NCBI GenBank assembly: GCA_903821395.1
Contig: CAIJLJ010000038.1
Coordinates: 1 to 42,047, forward strand
Source: an uncultured Solirubrobacterales bacterium
GTDB taxonomy: Bacteria; Actinomycetota; Thermoleophilia; Solirubrobacterales; Solirubrobacteraceae
Length of the DNA stretch: 42,047 nt
Direction: 5' to 3'
In this document: positions 35,794-42,047 of the stretch, in pieces
Layout: each line of letters starts with the position of its first letter
Position numbering within the stretch: position 1 is the stretch's first letter
Program-made: the position numbers and the translations under genes
The notes under the pieces: generated by a model
Database searches by the model: none
What the model was told of the DNA's origin: nothing
What the model saw: only the letters and a program-made list of their open reading frames with translations

Positions 35794-37685
35794 TGGCCTC
35801 GAAGATCCGTCAAGCGGGTTGGTACCGGGCACTTGCCTTCACCATCCTCGGCATCGCCGTGTGTATCGGCCTCAGCACAGGACTGCGCGCCGCTTTTGGC
35901 CTGAACCCGGTGTATGACGGCACAGCAGTACTTCAGATTTCGCTGCTGATGGTCCCGATCTTCTTCCTTGGTGGCATCGGATGCTTTGACTACTGGCTCC
36001 GTTGGGCCAGCGGGCGCAAGGTGGTAGACGACCACGCCGACCATGGAGCCAAAAGCTGGAAGGACTACTTCAAGGTCAACACCGACCACAAAGTGATCGG
36101 TATCCAGTACATCTGCGTCTCCTTCTTCTTCATGTTCGTCGGCGGCCTGATGGCAATGCTCGTGCGCGCCGAGCTGGCGGCGCCAGGTCGTCAATTCGTC
36201 GACCCGAACACTTACAACGGCCTCTTCTCGGTTCACGCCACACTGCTGATCTTCTTGTTCGTCATCCCCGTCTTCGCCGGTATTGCGAACTATGTCCTAC
36301 CGCTGATGATTGGCGCGCCGGACATGGCCTTCCCGCGGCTGAACGCTCTGTCTTTCTGGATGCTCCCGCTGGCCGGCGTGATGATGTTGCTCTCGTTCCT
36401 TGCACCTGGAGGCTCTTTCGCTGCCGGCTGGACGGCGTATGCACCTCTCTCCGTTGATGCTCCGATTGGTCAGGCGTTCTTCACGATTGCCGTTCAGTTC
36501 GCGGGCGCTTCGTCGATTGCCACTGCGCTCAACTTCCTCGTCACGATTATTACGATGCGCGCTCCCGGGATGACTTTCTTCCGGATGCCACTGCTCGTAT
36601 GGGCGAACTTCTCGACGTCGCTCCTCGTCGTCATTGCCACGCCTTTCATCGCCGCCTCGCAGTTCATGGTGCTGCTCGATCGCGCGCTCGGGTTCAACTT
36701 CTTCAATCCAGCTGGGGGCGGTGATGTGTTGATGTACCAACACGTCTTCTGGTTCTATTCGCACCCCGCGGTTTACATCATGATGCTGCCCGGATTCGGC
36801 ATCATCAGCGAAGTCTTAGCTACCCGAGCTAGGAAACCAGTCTTCGGATACCGGATGATGGCCTTCTCGTTGCTTGCGATCGTGCTTCTTGGGTTCACCG
36901 TCTGGGCTCATCACATGTTCGTTTCGGGAATGCCCAACTGGGTCCGAATCCCGATGATGGCGACTACCGCGATCATCGCGATCCCTACCGGGATCAAGAT
37001 CTTCTCGTGGGTCGCAACTCTGTGGCGCGGCGTGCTGAAGATGGACACCCCGATGCTGTGGGCAACTGGTTTCATCGCGATGTTCACGCTCGGCGGGATT
37101 TCCGGCGTAATGTTGGCGATGGTTCCGCTCGATATCCATGTCAGCGACACCTACTTCATCGTCGCGCACATCCACTACGTGCTCTTCGGCGGATCGCTAT
37201 TCACGATTTTCGCCGGGATCTACTTCTGGTTCCCGAAGATGACCGGCCGCATGTTCAACGAGAAGCTCGGCAAGATCCACTTCTGGCTCACGTTCGTCTT
37301 CTTTAACTTGACGTTCGCGCCGATGCACCTAATTGGCGTTCAGGGAATGCCGCGCCGCGTCTCGGACTATGCGGAACAGTTTGCCACCTGGAACATGATC
37401 ATCTCGATCTCATCTTTCATCCTCGGACTGTCATCGCTGCTCTTCCTCTACAACATGGTCGCCTCTTGGCGCTCAGGGCCAAAGGCGAGCTCCAATCCTT
37501 GGAACTCGCTGACGATCGAGTGGCAGGTTTCATCGCCGCCGCCGATCTTCAACTTCGACACGATTCCGTCTGTCGTCGGTGGCCCATACGAATACGGCGT
37601 ACCTGGTGCAGTCCACGCGATCGTGGGTGACCCTGCGAAGGATCTTGTCCCTGCCGGCGCCGGCGCAACCGAAGGGCATAGCTAA
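35793..37685 (+). CDS. Cytochrome c oxidase subunit I, A2 type
   Basis: The 630-residue catalytic subunit has an extra N-terminal domain (about 1-90) with two membrane helices before the conserved core (NTDHKVIGIQY at 96-106). Ligands: haem a His148 and His461; haem a3 His459; CuB His324, His373, His374; crosslinking Tyr328. The motif is YSHPAVY (322-328), with Ala326 in place of the A1 glutamate and the Tyr-Ser pair that defines A2 oxidases. Lys402 keeps the K channel. The ATG overlaps the stop of the tiny upstream frame; AAAGGGA upstream is a weak ribosome binding site. Confidence 0.97.
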   Translation: MASKIRQAGWYRALAFTILGIAVCIGLSTGLRAAFGLNPVYDGTAVLQISLLMVPIFFLGGIGCFDYWLRWASGRKVVDDHADHGAKSWKDYFKVNTDHKVIGIQYICVSFFFMFVGGLMAMLVRAELAAPGRQFVDPNTYNGLFSVHATLLIFLFVIPVFAGIANYVLPLMIGAPDMAFPRLNALSFWMLPLAGVMMLLSFLAPGGSFAAGWTAYAPLSVDAPIGQAFFTIAVQFAGASSIATALNFLVTIITMRAPGMTFFRMPLLVWANFSTSLLVVIATPFIAASQFMVLLDRALGFNFFNPAGGGDVLMYQHVFWFYSHPAVYIMMLPGFGIISEVLATRARKPVFGYRMMAFSLLAIVLLGFTVWAHHMFVSGMPNWVRIPMMATTAIIAIPTGIKIFSWVATLWRGVLKMDTPMLWATGFIAMFTLGGISGVMLAMVPLDIHVSDTYFIVAHIHYVLFGGSLFTIFAGIYFWFPKMTGRMFNEKLGKIHFWLTFVFFNLTFAPMHLIGVQGMPRRVSDYAEQFATWNMIISISSFILGLSSLLFLYNMVASWRSGPKASSNPWNSLTIEWQVSSPPPIFNFDTIPSVVGGPYEYGVPGAVHAIVGDPAKDLVPAGAGATEGHS

Positions 37686-38299
37686 TGGAAGCCGCGGCAA
37701 TTCCCGCTCCTGCAGCACAGGACGATCACCATCACGGCCCGCCAGTCGCGAACCAGAGCTCGCGGGTTAACTCCGAGGTGCTCGGAATCCTGCTGTTCAT
37801 CATCTCGGAGATCATGCTCTTCGGAGCGTTCTTCGCGGCCTACTTCTTTATTCGCGTCGTAAACGCAGATGGCTGGCCTCCAGGTGCCGGTCTACCTGTG
37901 GCAGTGGCCGCCACTAACGCAGCGATTCTTCTCTCGTCATCGGTCACGATGCATTGGACCGACGTTTCCGCCAAGCGAGGGAACCAAGCTGGCATGCGGA
38001 TTGGGATCGTCACCACGTTCCTCCTTGGCTGCACCTTCCTCTTCATTCAGATCAACGAGTACCTGCACCTAGGCTTCACGCCAAAGACGAGCGCGTCAGC
38101 CTCGGTGTTCTTCGGGCTGACGGGCCTTCACGGCGCGCACGTGATCATCGGGCTACTTCTGCTGTGGATGTCGGCGGTCAGGATCTTCAAAGGCAAGGTC
38201 GGGCCAGCCAACTACAAGGGCCTAGAAGTGCCAGGAATCTATTGGCACTTCGTCGACGCGATGTGGATCGTTGTCTTCACAACGATCTACGTGCTCTAG
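37685..38299 (+). CDS. ctaE: Cytochrome c oxidase subunit III
   Basis: The 204 residues carry five helices, the short bacterial form lacking the first two helices. The family segments FGLTGLHGAHVIIGLLLL and YWHFVDAMWIVVFTTIYV are present. The N-terminus is His-rich (QDDHHHGPP), possibly metal-binding. This is the only subunit III gene seen for the two oxidases. It overlaps the preceding subunit I stop by 1 bp (TAATG). Confidence 0.95.
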   Translation: MEAAAIPAPAAQDDHHHGPPVANQSSRVNSEVLGILLFIISEIMLFGAFFAAYFFIRVVNADGWPPGAGLPVAVAATNAAILLSSSVTMHWTDVSAKRGNQAGMRIGIVTTFLLGCTFLFIQINEYLHLGFTPKTSASASVFFGLTGLHGAHVIIGLLLLWMSAVRIFKGKVGPANYKGLEVPGIYWHFVDAMWIVVFTTIYVL

Positions 38300-38308
38300 C
38301 GGCGCGCT

Positions 38309-38488
38309 TTGAGCGACGCTAACGACACGCCTGACGATCAGATCACAGATCTAGCGCCCACTGAGAAAGAGCCGCTCTGGGCGCTTGAGCCGGTTCGGAC
38401 AGAATCAGGCGCGTTCAAAGCCCTGATCTGGGTCGTCGGCAGCTGCCTCGTCGTGATCGCCGCAGTGGTTATTGCCCGCGCCCTTTAG
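38309..38488 (+). CDS. 59-residue single-helix membrane protein of the oxidase operon
   Basis: TTG 38309 starts a short frame 9 bp after ctaE. The product has a polar acidic N-terminal half (SDANDTPDDQITDLAPTEKE) and one C-terminal membrane helix (about 39-58, ALIWVVGSCLVVIAAVVIA). It resembles small accessory subunits that end oxidase operons. The start codon is uncertain. Its stop interlocks with that of the convergent lipoprotein gene. Confidence 0.7.
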   Translation: MSDANDTPDDQITDLAPTEKEPLWALEPVRTESGAFKALIWVVGSCLVVIAAVVIARAL

Positions 38489-39216
38489 CGGACGGTGAGC
38501 TTGCCAACCATGCCGGCCTGACGATGTCCTGGAACGGCGCAGTAGTAGACGTAGCTGCCGGCTTTGAGCGTGCCCTGCGCTTTGCCGACGCCGATCTTGA
38601 GGATCTGCGTCGCAATACTGGTGCCCTCGATCACGATGTTGTGGTCAATTCCGGACTTGTTTGGCATCTCAAGGCGGACGGGACCAGCCTTAGCCTGCGC
38701 AGTCGGCTCGACGTAGAGCAGCTGCCCATTCGGATTCGCTGAGATTGACAACAGGCCATTGCTCTCAATTGCTGGCTTGCCTCCACCGACGGGAGCGACG
38801 GCTGATGCCAGAAGACCTGCGTCCTTCCCAGGCTTTGCAACAACGGTCGAGACGTACCCAGCGACATCAGCTGCATTCTTGCCAGTGACCAAGTTGGCTG
38901 GCATCGGTGCGTTCTGGTTCGGATAAAGGATCTGGCCATAAACGACTCCGCGGATTCCCTCGTCACCCCAGTGCTGTTGCCGCGCCGAAGCGAACGCATA
39001 GTCGAGGTTTGGCCCGACTACACCTTTGCTGCCGGCTCGCGCGAGCGTGTGACAGGCGCCGCACTTCTTGACGAACAGCTGCTTACCATTGACGAGGTTT
39101 GCGCTCTGGAGACTTCCCGAATCATTCGTGCAACCGGTGAAGGCAACGGCTGCAGCGGCGGCTATCCCCCAGCAGAAGGCGATGCGCCAGCGGCGGTCTA
39201 GATCTTTCTTAATCAT
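38485..39216 (-). CDS. Cytochrome c-cupredoxin fusion lipoprotein
   Basis: This predicted extracellular electron carrier has 243 residues: a lipoprotein signal with lipobox FTGC (Cys29), a class-I cytochrome c domain with CGACH (Cys52, Cys55, His56) and distal Met105 (NAPMP), and a C-terminal plastocyanin-like domain. The type-1 copper ligands are His192, Cys226, His231 and Met236 (CAVPGHRQAGM). Both redox centres on one lipid-anchored chain suit transfer from a bc1-type complex or copper source to the CuA site of the neighbouring A2 oxidase. This role is inferred from its domains and its tail-to-tail position. Confidence 0.92.
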   Translation of the reverse strand: MIKKDLDRRWRIAFCWGIAAAAAVAFTGCTNDSGSLQSANLVNGKQLFVKKCGACHTLARAGSKGVVGPNLDYAFASARQQHWGDEGIRGVVYGQILYPNQNAPMPANLVTGKNAADVAGYVSTVVAKPGKDAGLLASAVAPVGGGKPAIESNGLLSISANPNGQLLYVEPTAQAKAGPVRLEMPNKSGIDHNIVIEGTSIATQILKIGVGKAQGTLKAGSYVYYCAVPGHRQAGMVGKLTVR

Positions 39217-39225
39217 CGACCCAAG

Positions 39226-39231
39226 ATGTTA
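39226..39231 (-). promoter_or_regulatory. Candidate -10 box (TAACAT) for the cytochrome c-cupredoxin gene
   Basis: This is a TANNNT box 9 nt before the ATG at 39216. Confidence 0.38.
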
Positions 39232-39269
39232 GCGAGAAGTGGGGACCGCAGAGGGCTCGCAAGAAGGTC

Positions 39270-39296
39270 GCGGGGGACTGGAACTGACGTCCCCGC
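39270..39296. other. GC-rich inverted repeat between divergent genes
   Basis: GCGGGGGAC (39270-39278) pairs with GTCCCCGC (39289-39296) around a 10-nt loop with one unpaired G. There is no T-run, so it is not a standard terminator. It lies between the divergent starts at 39216 and 39328 and could be an operator. Confidence 0.35.
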
Positions 39297-39315
39297 AGAC
39301 GGCCGTTGCCCGCGG

Positions 39316-39321
39316 TAGGAT
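39316..39321 (+). promoter_or_regulatory. Candidate -10 box (TAGGAT) for the 39328 gene
   Basis: This is a TANNNT box 6 nt before the ATG. Confidence 0.42.
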
Positions 39322-39327
39322 TGTGCC

Positions 39328-39594
39328 ATGGAATCGAGCCAACGTTTTCGCCTACGGGAGCCTTCGAGCGGTCGCGAAGTCATAATCGAAGCGGAGCCTG
39401 ATGTGATTTACCGCGACAAATCCACCGGCGAGCCGCTTGAGGTTGTCGGCGAGATTCTTCCGTTGGCGCCGTCGCAGTCGCAGCTCCCTTGGGCGGTCGA
39501 AAATCTGCGCTTCTGCGATTGCTGCGGTGCAATGGCTCAGCGGGATCTCAACGACTGCCCGACCTGTGGCCGTCGTATGGCGCCTTTGCGCTAA
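39328..39594 (+). CDS. 88-residue protein with C-terminal zinc ribbon
   Basis: The protein is soluble and likely cytosolic. The N-terminal half is beta-like (FRLREPSSGREVIIEAEPDVIYRDKSTG). The C-terminus has paired cysteines that form a small zinc ribbon: FCDCCG (Cys63, Cys65, Cys66) and CPTCGRR (Cys77, Cys80). The role is unknown. A leaderless start is supported by the TAGGAT box. Confidence 0.75.
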   Translation: MESSQRFRLREPSSGREVIIEAEPDVIYRDKSTGEPLEVVGEILPLAPSQSQLPWAVENLRFCDCCGAMAQRDLNDCPTCGRRMAPLR

Positions 39595-39602
39595 CTAGTC
39601 GC

Positions 39603-39608
39603 TAACGT
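39603..39608 (+). promoter_or_regulatory. Candidate -10 box (TAACGT) in a perfect palindrome
   Basis: TAACGT lies 7 nt before the ATG at 39616. It is the core of the perfect palindrome CTAACGTTAG (39602-39611), so the same bases form a -10-like box on the minus strand. Confidence 0.4.
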
Positions 39609-39615
39609 TAGAACC

Positions 39616-39987
39616 ATGCGTAAATCAATGATTCTTTCCAGCTTTGCGATAGCTACAGCTTGCGCTCTAGGCGTTACTGCCTGCGGCGGGGACAGCCGTC
39701 CGTACGATCAAGTGCCGGCGACCACCCCTCCCCTCGTTCCGCCTGCTGATGCGAACGCAGTTGCCAGTGGCACTGGAGCAGCGACGACTACGACCACGCC
39801 GACTACGACGACCGACACCACTGGCGGTACTGGCGTTGACACGACCGGTGGTACTGGCGTTGACACGACCGGTGGTGGTACCGGTGGCGGCACAGGCGCT
39901 GGTACCGGTGGCGGTACTGGTGGCGGTACTGGTGGCGGCACAGGCGGCGGTACGCCAGCCAACACCGGCGGCATCGCGCCGAACTAG
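39616..39987 (+). CDS. Low-complexity Gly/Thr-rich lipoprotein
   Basis: The 123 residues start with a lipoprotein signal peptide ending in the lipobox VTAC (Cys23). A short linker (PYDQVPATTPPLVPP) follows, then an extended Thr-rich run and Gly-Thr repeats (TGGTGVDT twice, then GGGTGGGT-type units) up to NTGGIAPN. It has no globular domain and probably serves as a flexible surface or wall-spanning chain. The DNA repeats make its length likely to vary between strains. Confidence 0.7.
   Translation: MRKSMILSSFAIATACALGVTACGGDSRPYDQVPATTPPLVPPADANAVASGTGAATTTTTPTTTTDTTGGTGVDTTGGTGVDTTGGGTGGGTGAGTGGGTGGGTGGGTGGGTPANTGGIAPN
39823..39954 (+). repeat. Tandem repeats within the Gly/Thr-rich lipoprotein gene
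   Basis: There are two 24-bp units (39823-39846 and 39847-39870) that differ at one base (GGCGGTACT versus GGTGGTACT at the start). They are followed by shorter GGTGGC/GGTACT-type units of 12 bp to about 39954. The unit length keeps the reading frame. Confidence 0.8.
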
Positions 39988-40023
39988 ACCACTAGCCGCC
40001 GGGAAGTTCGCGAAAGCTGCTGC

Positions 40024-40692
40024 TTAGGGATCTGTTACTACCTGCGCGCTGTAGGTGATTCGCGCCGTGGTGTACTGGCAGAAGTAGTCCGAAGACTGTT
40101 TTGCCGTTAGCTGAGCTGTCTGCGTTTGCGTGTCATCGCAGGTGCCCTTGGCGCGAGACGCGTTCCAGATCGTCGAGCTGTCCAGACCCGTTACGAGCGA
40201 GGGGGCCCATGTCGGCACGCTCAAGGCAATGATCTGGCCCTTCTTGACGACGATCGAGCGTGTTAGAGCGAACTGAACCGTCTTGCCGAAGTATGGCTTC
40301 AGCTTCACAGCCTCGCCTTGGCTAGCAACAGTCGCTCCGATCATCACGTGCTTCTTATTCGTCTTCGGTGTCAAAATTGTCAGCTGGGCCGTTGACGGGC
40401 CGCCGAGCTTCGAATCGAAGAACGTGATCTGCTTGGCGTTCGGGTTCCCAAGCGAAATCGTCCAGGCGACGATCCGACCGTTTGCGCCGACGACCATCGG
40501 CGTCTTCGAGCTGCCAATGCGGGTCTGGTAGCCGGTCGTTCGGCTGATTGCGTAGCAAGGGGTACCTGGGCAGCCAGGTTTAACTGTGGTGTCAAGCTTG
40601 CCGATGTCCAAGATCCGCGCGGAGGCGAGGCTTGGCCCAACCAAAGCGAGGGCGGCAAAGAGAGCTGTGAGTGCGATCAGTCGTCTGTTCAT
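40024..40692 (-). CDS. Secreted protein of unknown function
   Basis: The 222 residues start with a Sec signal peptide (about 1-25, cleaving near ASA). The mature chain looks beta-rich, with four Cys (CPGTPC near the start, and GTCDD and YFCQY near the end) suited to two disulfides. Segments such as GRIVAWTISLGNPN and GQIIALSVPTWAP suggest a carbohydrate-binding or jelly-roll-like fold, but no family is recognised. Confidence 0.78.
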   Translation of the reverse strand: MNRRLIALTALFAALALVGPSLASARILDIGKLDTTVKPGCPGTPCYAISRTTGYQTRIGSSKTPMVVGANGRIVAWTISLGNPNAKQITFFDSKLGGPSTAQLTILTPKTNKKHVMIGATVASQGEAVKLKPYFGKTVQFALTRSIVVKKGQIIALSVPTWAPSLVTGLDSSTIWNASRAKGTCDDTQTQTAQLTAKQSSDYFCQYTTARITYSAQVVTDP

Positions 40693-40731
40693 GCCACCTA
40701 TTACAGCGCACTAGCAGAGGAAATGAGCCGG

Positions 40732-40752
40732 TTCAGGCCATCGAAACCTGAA
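40732..40752. other. Short inverted repeat
   Basis: TTCAGG (40732-40737) pairs with CCTGAA (40747-40752) with a 9-nt loop. It lies in the 113-bp gap between two minus-strand genes. Without a T-run in the transcribed direction it is unlikely to be a terminator; nothing else is seen in the gap. Confidence 0.25.
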
Positions 40753-40805
40753 AAATGCCGTATCTAGTCGTTTTCGGGCCGGATTACTGCAGGATTTATG
40801 ACGTT

Positions 40806-41222
40806 CTAGCGCGCTGAGGAGCTGCGAAGCAGCTCAGCGGTCCCAGCGATCTGGCGCGGGTCGCCCGGCGCCGGCTGCCACGGAAGCTGGAGCGGGTCGC
40901 CTTCGTAGCGCGGAATCACGTGGATGTGGAAGTGAAAGACGGTCTGCCACGCAGCCGGCTGGCAGGAATTGAGCAGGTTGATTCCGTCCGCCCCGAGCCT
41001 CTCGCGGGCGATTAGCGCTGTCTGCTGCGCGGCGCTGATACATGCAGCCAAGTCGACAGCAGGAATGTCGTACAGATCGGTCGAGTGGGCCCGTGGGATG
41101 ACGAGCGCATGGCCTCGAGTAGCCGGGTTGATGTCCATGAAGGTGATCGTGCGCTCGTCCTCGGCGACGATCTCGGCTGGGATCGTGCCAGCGACAATCG
41201 CGCAGAAGAGGCAATCGGTCAT
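40806..41222 (-). CDS. HIT family hydrolase
   Basis: This is a histidine-triad nucleotide-binding protein that probably hydrolyses adenosine phosphoramidates or dinucleoside polyphosphates. From ATG 41222 it has 138 residues, normal for the family. It starts MTDCLFCAIVAG with the Cys4/Cys7 pair often seen with bound zinc. The HIT motif HFHIHVIP (His97, His99, His101) is intact. A start at 41291 would reach into the divergent peptidase gene and is rejected because of the TACGCT box. Confidence 0.95.
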   Translation of the reverse strand: MTDCLFCAIVAGTIPAEIVAEDERTITFMDINPATRGHALVIPRAHSTDLYDIPAVDLAACISAAQQTALIARERLGADGINLLNSCQPAAWQTVFHFHIHVIPRYEGDPLQLPWQPAPGDPRQIAGTAELLRSSSAR

Positions 41223-41229
41223 ACCCCAA

Positions 41230-41239
41230 AGCGTAACCT
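41230..41239. promoter_or_regulatory. Shared bidirectional -10 element, ANNNTANNNT, between the HIT and M28 genes
   Basis: The 10-mer is AGCGTAACCT. The minus strand reads TACGCT, 7 nt before the HIT ATG (41222). The plus strand reads TAACCT, 6 nt before the M28 GTG (41246). The TA at 41234-41235 is common to both. The start codons are 23 bp apart. Confidence 0.55.
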
Positions 41240-41245
41240 CTAGCT

Positions 41246-42047
41246 GTGCCTCGAGCGACGAAAGATCAGCTTGCGAAATCAGCACGCGCACTGATAGACG
41301 AATTGGCTGAGTTTGAACGGCCGTCTGCGTCCGACGCCGAACGACGCGCTGGCGTCCTCATTGCTGCGCAGCTAGAGGCAGAAGGCTGCACGGCAGCCAT
41401 CGAGCGTGAACAAGCCCACGGCACCTACTGGTGGCCGCTTGGGCTGCTTACGTTCGCGTCCGGTGTGGCCGCCCTGTTTCGTTCGCGACTGGTCCGAATT
41501 ATCGCCGGTGCGTTCACGGCCACAGCGCTAGCCGATGACATCAGCGGCGGGACGCAGTGGTTCCGCCGCGCCGCGCTGCCGCAGCGGGCGACGTGGAACG
41601 TCGTCGCCGAGACCGGCGATCCGACGGCGCGCGAGACAATTGTCTTCGTGGCCCATCACGATGCGGCCAATTGGAGCTTGCTTTTCGCTCCCCAGATCCC
41701 GGAGTTTTTCGGTGAGCGGTTTCCGGCGCAATTGGAGCGATCCCACACGACTCCGCCGATCATGTTTCCTGTTTTCGCCGGACCGGTCCTCACCTTGCTG
41801 AGCGGCCTGACCGGGTCAAACCTGCTCCGCCGGGCGGCGGCCGTGCTGTCGCTCGGGAGTGCCATCACCTTTGCGGAAATCGGTTCACGCTCTGTCGTTC
41901 CCGGCGCTAATGACAATCTCAGCGGCGTTGCCGTGCTCACGGGATTGGCCCGCCTACTACGAGATGAGCCTGCGCCTGGGCTACGCGTTCTGCTCGTCTC
42001 GACCGGGTCCGAGGAGTCCTTCATGGAGGGGATGCGCGGTTTTGCGA
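41246..42047 (+). CDS. M28 family zinc peptidase-like protein (3' end cut by window edge)
   Basis: 267 codons are visible from GTG 41246, open to the right edge. The N-terminal part (about 1-75) is charged, then has a short hydrophobic stretch (TYWWPLGLLTFASGVAALF). The peptidase core shows IVFVAHHDA (first zinc His), PGANDNLSGVAVLTGLARLL (bridging Asp region, the GADDNASG motif) and LVSTGSEESFMEGM (catalytic Glu pair). Two further hydrophobic stretches suggest membrane association. Substrate is unknown. Confidence 0.85.
   Translation, partial: MPRATKDQLAKSARALIDELAEFERPSASDAERRAGVLIAAQLEAEGCTAAIEREQAHGTYWWPLGLLTFASGVAALFRSRLVRIIAGAFTATALADDISGGTQWFRRAALPQRATWNVVAETGDPTARETIVFVAHHDAANWSLLFAPQIPEFFGERFPAQLERSHTTPPIMFPVFAGPVLTLLSGLTGSNLLRRAAAVLSLGSAITFAEIGSRSVVPGANDNLSGVAVLTGLARLLRDEPAPGLRVLLVSTGSEESFMEGMRGFA

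Noticed and set aside
39823-39954. Possible CRISPR-like array
   Set aside because: The units are directly adjacent without spacers and keep a coding frame, so they are protein-coding tandem repeats.
39708-39974. Minus-strand Pro/Val-rich frame opposite the lipoprotein repeats
   Set aside because: This is the mirror image of the Gly/Thr repeat DNA; no start signal, and the plus frame has a lipoprotein signal.
40732-40752. Rho-independent terminator
   Set aside because: The stem is only 6 bp, the loop 9 nt, and no T-run follows on the transcribed strand.

Overview
The window looks like a GC-rich chromosome segment from a deep-branching actinobacterium. My best guess is the Thermoleophilia/Solirubrobacterales area, inferred from gene content rather than from a marker gene. 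Signs include a two-helix actinobacterial-type Cox IV subunit, many apparently leaderless genes with a TANNNT box just before the start codon, and small secreted proteins without recognisable families. There is no insertion sequence, phage gene, CRISPR array or other sign of recent transfer. Nearly the whole 42 kb is tightly packed, vertically inherited-looking chromosome, and no gap between genes exceeds about 120 bp.

Bases 1-16312 are one minus-strand block, read in the order tig, clpP, clpX, an 88-residue unknown, valS, folC, a 38-residue membrane peptide, a membrane zinc-ribbon protein, ndk, maf, mreB, mreC, mreD, mrdA (PBP2), rodA, rng (cut by the left edge). It joins nascent-chain folding and proteolysis, tRNA charging and folate, and the rod-shape/elongasome machinery. 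Most junctions are 4-bp overlaps or short gaps.

Bases 16336-29608 are a mixed region. It holds a 47-residue unknown, a lipoprotein, three tRNA genes (His, Arg, Pro), a DUF1015 protein, OsmC and NUDIX genes, a 1-Cys peroxiredoxin, unknown membrane/secreted proteins, an acyl-CoA dehydrogenase, an O6-alkylguanine methyltransferase, thioredoxin reductase, a UPF0104-type membrane protein, a PAP2-type phosphatase, an epimerase, a class-I amidotransferase-like hydrolase and an enoyl-CoA hydratase.

Bases 29654-39216 carry two complete but different haem-copper oxidase gene sets side by side. The first (ctaC with a fused cytochrome c domain, ctaD, ctaB, small subunits) has an A1-type subunit I with the HPEVY glutamate. 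The second (ctaC, ctaD, ctaE, small subunit) has an A2-type subunit I with the YSHPAVY motif. A CBS-domain gene and a single-domain AraC-type regulator sit between them. A lipoprotein that fuses cytochrome c to a cupredoxin faces the second set and is a plausible electron donor. The right end has a zinc-ribbon protein, a Gly/Thr-rich lipoprotein, a secreted unknown, a HIT protein and a truncated M28 peptidase.

I found no wholly new defence, toxin or biosynthetic system. The most unusual signal is in the gene boundaries. Three divergent gene pairs have only 23-25 bp between start codons and share one ANNNTANNNT element that reads as a TANNNT -10 box in both directions. Three convergent pairs interlock their stop codons in a single TTAG or CTAG. 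Several very short membrane-protein genes that are easily missed are also present.
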